From Morella rubra (Eukaryota; Streptophyta; Magnoliopsida; Fagales; Myricaceae): DNA of 64,000 bases. The position numbers and the translations under genes were made by a program. The notes under the pieces were generated by a model that saw only the letters and a program-made list of their open reading frames with translations, was not told the DNA's origin and did no database searches. The DNA lies in the NCBI GenBank assembly GCA_003952965.2, contig CM025852.1, forward strand, positions 5,395,462-5,459,461, in the 5' to 3' direction. Below, in pieces: positions 60,606 through 64,000 of the stretch (positions are counted from its first letter, which is position 1; every line of letters starts with the position of its first letter).

Positions 60606-62299
60606 CCCTGTAATGTTTCACCATTGATTAGTTTCCTGCCGATGCTGGATTTCTTAGTAACCTATTTAAGCTTTGGTCCTTTAAAATTGTACCTTTTGTA
60701 TTTTGTTCTAAGTTGTGTCCAACCATGGTTAGGTCAAACATTTGGAATGATATGTGGGCATGGGCAACAGGAAAACACTGAGTAGGACAGTCAGATTGAA
60801 AAGCTGTTAACTCAAATCAAAACTATGTTCATCAATTCCTTTGAAGTCACTTTTTTTCACTCCTCCGATGGATAAGAAGATATTGATATGTTGAGCATTT
60901 CGCTAAGACCAGTTTGGATCTTTTTTTATAGGTGTGTATTCTTTAACCACTGCGAATAGGAATTCCTCAATATCTAGTACTTACAATCCCAACTTTTTTT
61001 TTTTTCTCAACAGCTCATGTACTCTCCAGTCTCCAATACGGACAAGGGGTAAATAAATCCGAATTATTTCAATAATAATAAAGTCAATTTGTTATAATTT
61101 AGTTTGACTTTTTGTTTAACGCTTATACTACTTTTCTTTTTATGTGATAAAAATATTTTGCACCCTCTAATTTTGGGTTTTTAATACTTTGCATTCATAT
61201 TTATTATTTTTATTATAATGCATTCACCGACTATTAATTTTTAAATACTTTACACTCTCTTCAAATTTTTGGGGAAAATTTTTAGTTAATTTGAAAATAA
61301 TTTTTTTATGTGCAAAATGACAATTTTCTTTATATATTTTTTTGACAGTGAACACTTTATGAGAGTAAAATTGTAATTAAAAATAAAAAAAAAATAAATT
61401 TCTATCCAAAATGATGAAATTGTTTTAACATTAATTTGTAGGTGTAATGTAAAAAAAAAAAATAGAGATTTGAGTGTAAAATGTCAAATTCTCATAATTA
61501 AAGGTGCAAAAGTACGTTTAGTCAGGTCGCCATCATACAACGAGATTTGAAAATATAGACTTATATTATCTGAAATGTATGTCGAAGATTACTTTGATAC
61601 TTTAACCAGATTTCAAACTCTTAACGTGCATGACTCGAAATGGTTATAAATATTCTATTTACTAATTAAACTCTCTTGACGGAGTAATTTCTTCTAAAAG
61701 TGAAGATTGAGTGGTTTGCATAAATGAATTAGTCATTTACATAAAGGACCAAGAGGCAGCTATAGACAAAACTAAAAAATAAAAAATCCAAAAGGTAAAA
61801 CATTTTGGAATAGTTGAAAATTTTCCAACAAAATCAGACAAATGGTTTATGCTGGTTTATTAATCAAACGACATATCTTCCTCGAACACAAAAAAGAAAA
61901 GAAAAACAACTAATAAAAGGAGATTTCTTGGTCTTTTGACTCTTTTCTGTCCAAAAGGAAATAAATCCGATAACTTAGGAGAAGATTGCTACAGTTTCTC
62001 AAAATTTTGCAGAAAGAAATCAACTCCTGGAGTTCCTCATAAACCTTTCAATGGACAGGGGTCTCTGGTTGGTTGAGTTGAGAATAAGAGTCATGAAGTC
62101 TGCACCAAAACCATGCACATGAAACCGTCTATTCTACGAATACTTCATTTTGGACAAACTTGATTCGAAAGACGATGTTACACTCAACAATATAACCCAA
62201 ATACTACTAGGAGGGCAATGTCTGGTCCAATCTGAAAGCTCATGTAGTCCTTTAAGTGACAGGACAAAGAAGAAAGCATGTTTAAAAGCATCCATGAAA

Positions 62300-64000
62300 C
62301 TATTCTGCAGAACCTTTTGACAAGTTTATAAAGCTCCGAGCAGCATCTAAGCTCAGTTCTTCACGCACCTGGAAATAATAGGAAATGAAATTTTCAATAC
62401 CTTTAACAACAAAAAATGGGAAACCAAACAAAAAAAAAAAAAAAAAGATAGAGAATGGGGTAAATGAATAGCACGTACAAGCTTCTTATGAATTTGTTGA
62501 AAGGCCTTGCAAAATCTCTCTGCTGCTGCTGCTCCCACCTATGAAACAAATGAGCACCAATAGTCAGATTCCACCAGCCCCCATGTTTCTTTCCAGTGCT
62601 TTCCCTTCCCTCTTCGGCCCTTCCCCTGTTTTTTTGCTTCATCTTGTGCTACAATTATTGCTATCACAATGAATTTCAAATCAATTATTCCTTGGTAGTC
62701 TTTATTCCCTTTTTTTTTAATCTAGCTTGCCTATCCTCTCTCGTTGTGAGAGTCTAGTTTGGTTTAGGTGTAAACAGGGCTTAGTGACTACTATCAGTAT
62801 CTTAGGCATTCACTGCATATTCGGCCTTTTTTTTGGTAAGAATTTAAGTTACCGAGACATATGCATAAGAAACTAAAAAGCTTAATCAAAGAACAACTTT
62901 TCTTCCAGTTCAGCTGCTCGGTTGTAGATTTGACATACAAAGCGACTATAATGATAACTATTTACTCTTTCTCGCGCTCTCTCTCTCTCAAACAGGAAAC
63001 GAACTCCATCCCTTTTCTACCTCTATCTAGACTCACAAATCCAGTATTGGTTGACCATCTCAAAAATCAAAGGGGAAAAGTCACTTTGTGCTCCCAAACT
63101 ACCAAAAAAATCTCAACTACCATCTTTGACACATTAAGCTCCAAACTTTCAAAATCAATCAATCAATTTGCGCCCTGAAATAAAATTTGACGGTCAAAAT
63201 CATGTCACATAACTCATTTATAACACATCATGATTTTGATGGTTAAATCTTTTTTAGCGGCGCAAATTGATGACATTTAGTAGTTTTAGGGCTCAATGTG
63301 ACAAAATTGATAGTTGAAACCCTTGTTTAAGATTGCTTTTGTAGTTTGAGGGTGCAAAGTGACTTTTTCTCAAAATCAAATATAAGATACTTCATACAAT
63401 CTTCAGTAAACCTACAACAGAATTAGACGACTAAAAGGGATCTGCTGAACTGCATTTTTTCTTTTCCCAACCAACATAATGCAATAAATGTTGGACTCAA
63501 CCATGGAGTTAAACATGGGGAACAATAGCATTCCTAGTAATATCTAGTTTTTTATGTTTCCTAGAAATAAAATGATCCAGGGGTTATAGTTGAAAGTTTG
63601 TAAAAAGCTGTTGGAGTTTGGACAAAGTTGTTGAAGTTGGTGAAAAAGTAATTGTGAAAAAGTTTTCAAATTTATTTTTGTCAATCCAAACATGGGCATG
63701 CTGGTAATTAAAATGCTAGAAGTGATAAGATTAGAAGCTCCAGTGCTTTCCATAACATAAGTTTTGAACATACCTTCCTCTCGGCGGCCAACTTTAGCTT
63801 CCCCCAAAATGCGTCTGTTTGCAAACAACCACATAAGCATGGCAATTTAACTTCTACACAAGAAGTCAAGATACAAGTAGGAATGCGTCTTAGTCACCTA
63901 AAACGATCCATGCTGTCTCCCTCTATTCCAATCAAGTGATATACTCCTTTTTAAAGTGCAAAATATTCAACAAACATACTGACCAAGAAATAAATAAAAA
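62300..64000 (-). CDS. Last three exons of the 119-aa protein gene, cut by window end
   Basis: Copies of exons 4-6 of the gene at 22740-28050: 63814-63774, 62538-62479 and 62368-62300. The upstream exons would lie beyond the end of the window. Confidence 0.75.
63072..63371. mobile_element. MITE with 9-bp target duplication, second unit
   Basis: Repeat of 23512-23811, flanked by AAAATCAAA at 63063-63071 and 63372-63380. Confidence 0.83.

Larger units (their letters stand above)
39561..64000. repeat. Second copy of the 39,560-bp direct repeat
   Basis: Repeats bases 1-24440 with a constant offset of 39560. The junction at 39560/39561 coincides with the point where the inverted homology of the noisy arm ends. 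Sequence before 39561 shows no match to what lies beyond 11612 in the opposite arm. Everything annotated in 1-24440 occurs here again at +39560; the main items are listed below. Confidence 0.97.

Overview
The window is plant nuclear DNA, most likely from a eudicot. It is AT-rich, has intron-containing genes with GT/AG splice sites, and carries plant-specific families: a CLE peptide, DC1 domains, an NFD4/nodulin-like MFS protein and an ACD6-like ankyrin protein. MITEs, a tRNA-derived SINE and CT/GA microsatellites fill the gaps. A woody rosid is a guess only. No bacterial, viral or organellar gene organisation is seen.

Large-scale structure dominates. (1) Bases 1-24440 recur at 39561-64000 in the same orientation, offset 39560, with no difference noticed in the lines and translated ORFs compared. 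There is therefore about 39.56 kb of unique sequence. (2) Inside the unit, 1 to about 6060 is a degraded reverse complement of about 6060-11610. The left arm differs from the right mainly by single-base insertions and deletions and is about 14% longer where imperfect. That looks like uncorrected single-molecule read sequence rather than evolutionary decay. The inverted homology runs to base 1 and stops at 39561, so base 1 looks like a contig end and 39560/39561 like an artificial head-to-tail join. Left-arm 'genes' should not be counted as independent loci.

Layout of one unit: noisy mirror arm (1-6060) with garbled DC1 and CLE copies and a SINE; CLE peptide gene (7739-7987, +); SINE copy; DC1 gene with two frame breaks (9749-11219, -); ARM-repeat pseudogene between long terminal inverted repeats, a Pack-MULE-like gene capture (about 12225-13850); intact NFD4-like transporter (14496-16205, -); mitochondrial-type 10 kDa chaperonin lacking a recognisable last exon (18111-19418, +); unassigned ORF (20632-21045, -); six-exon gene for a conserved-looking 119-aa protein (22740-28050, -) with MITEs in its introns; MITE and microsatellite country (28700-30320); ankyrin pseudogene region with three partly scrambled copies (30690-35089, -); two more TIR elements, one holding a SufE gene fragment (36629-37850); CT-rich low-complexity DNA (38215-38530); featureless AT-rich DNA to 39560. 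The unit then restarts.

The genes do not form a pathway; this is ordinary gene-plus-transposon territory. The best biological leads are the two host-gene captures by TIR elements, the CLE peptide with Tyr at position 4, and the reconstructed six-exon gene. The best technical leads are the artefactual-looking palindrome and tandem duplication.
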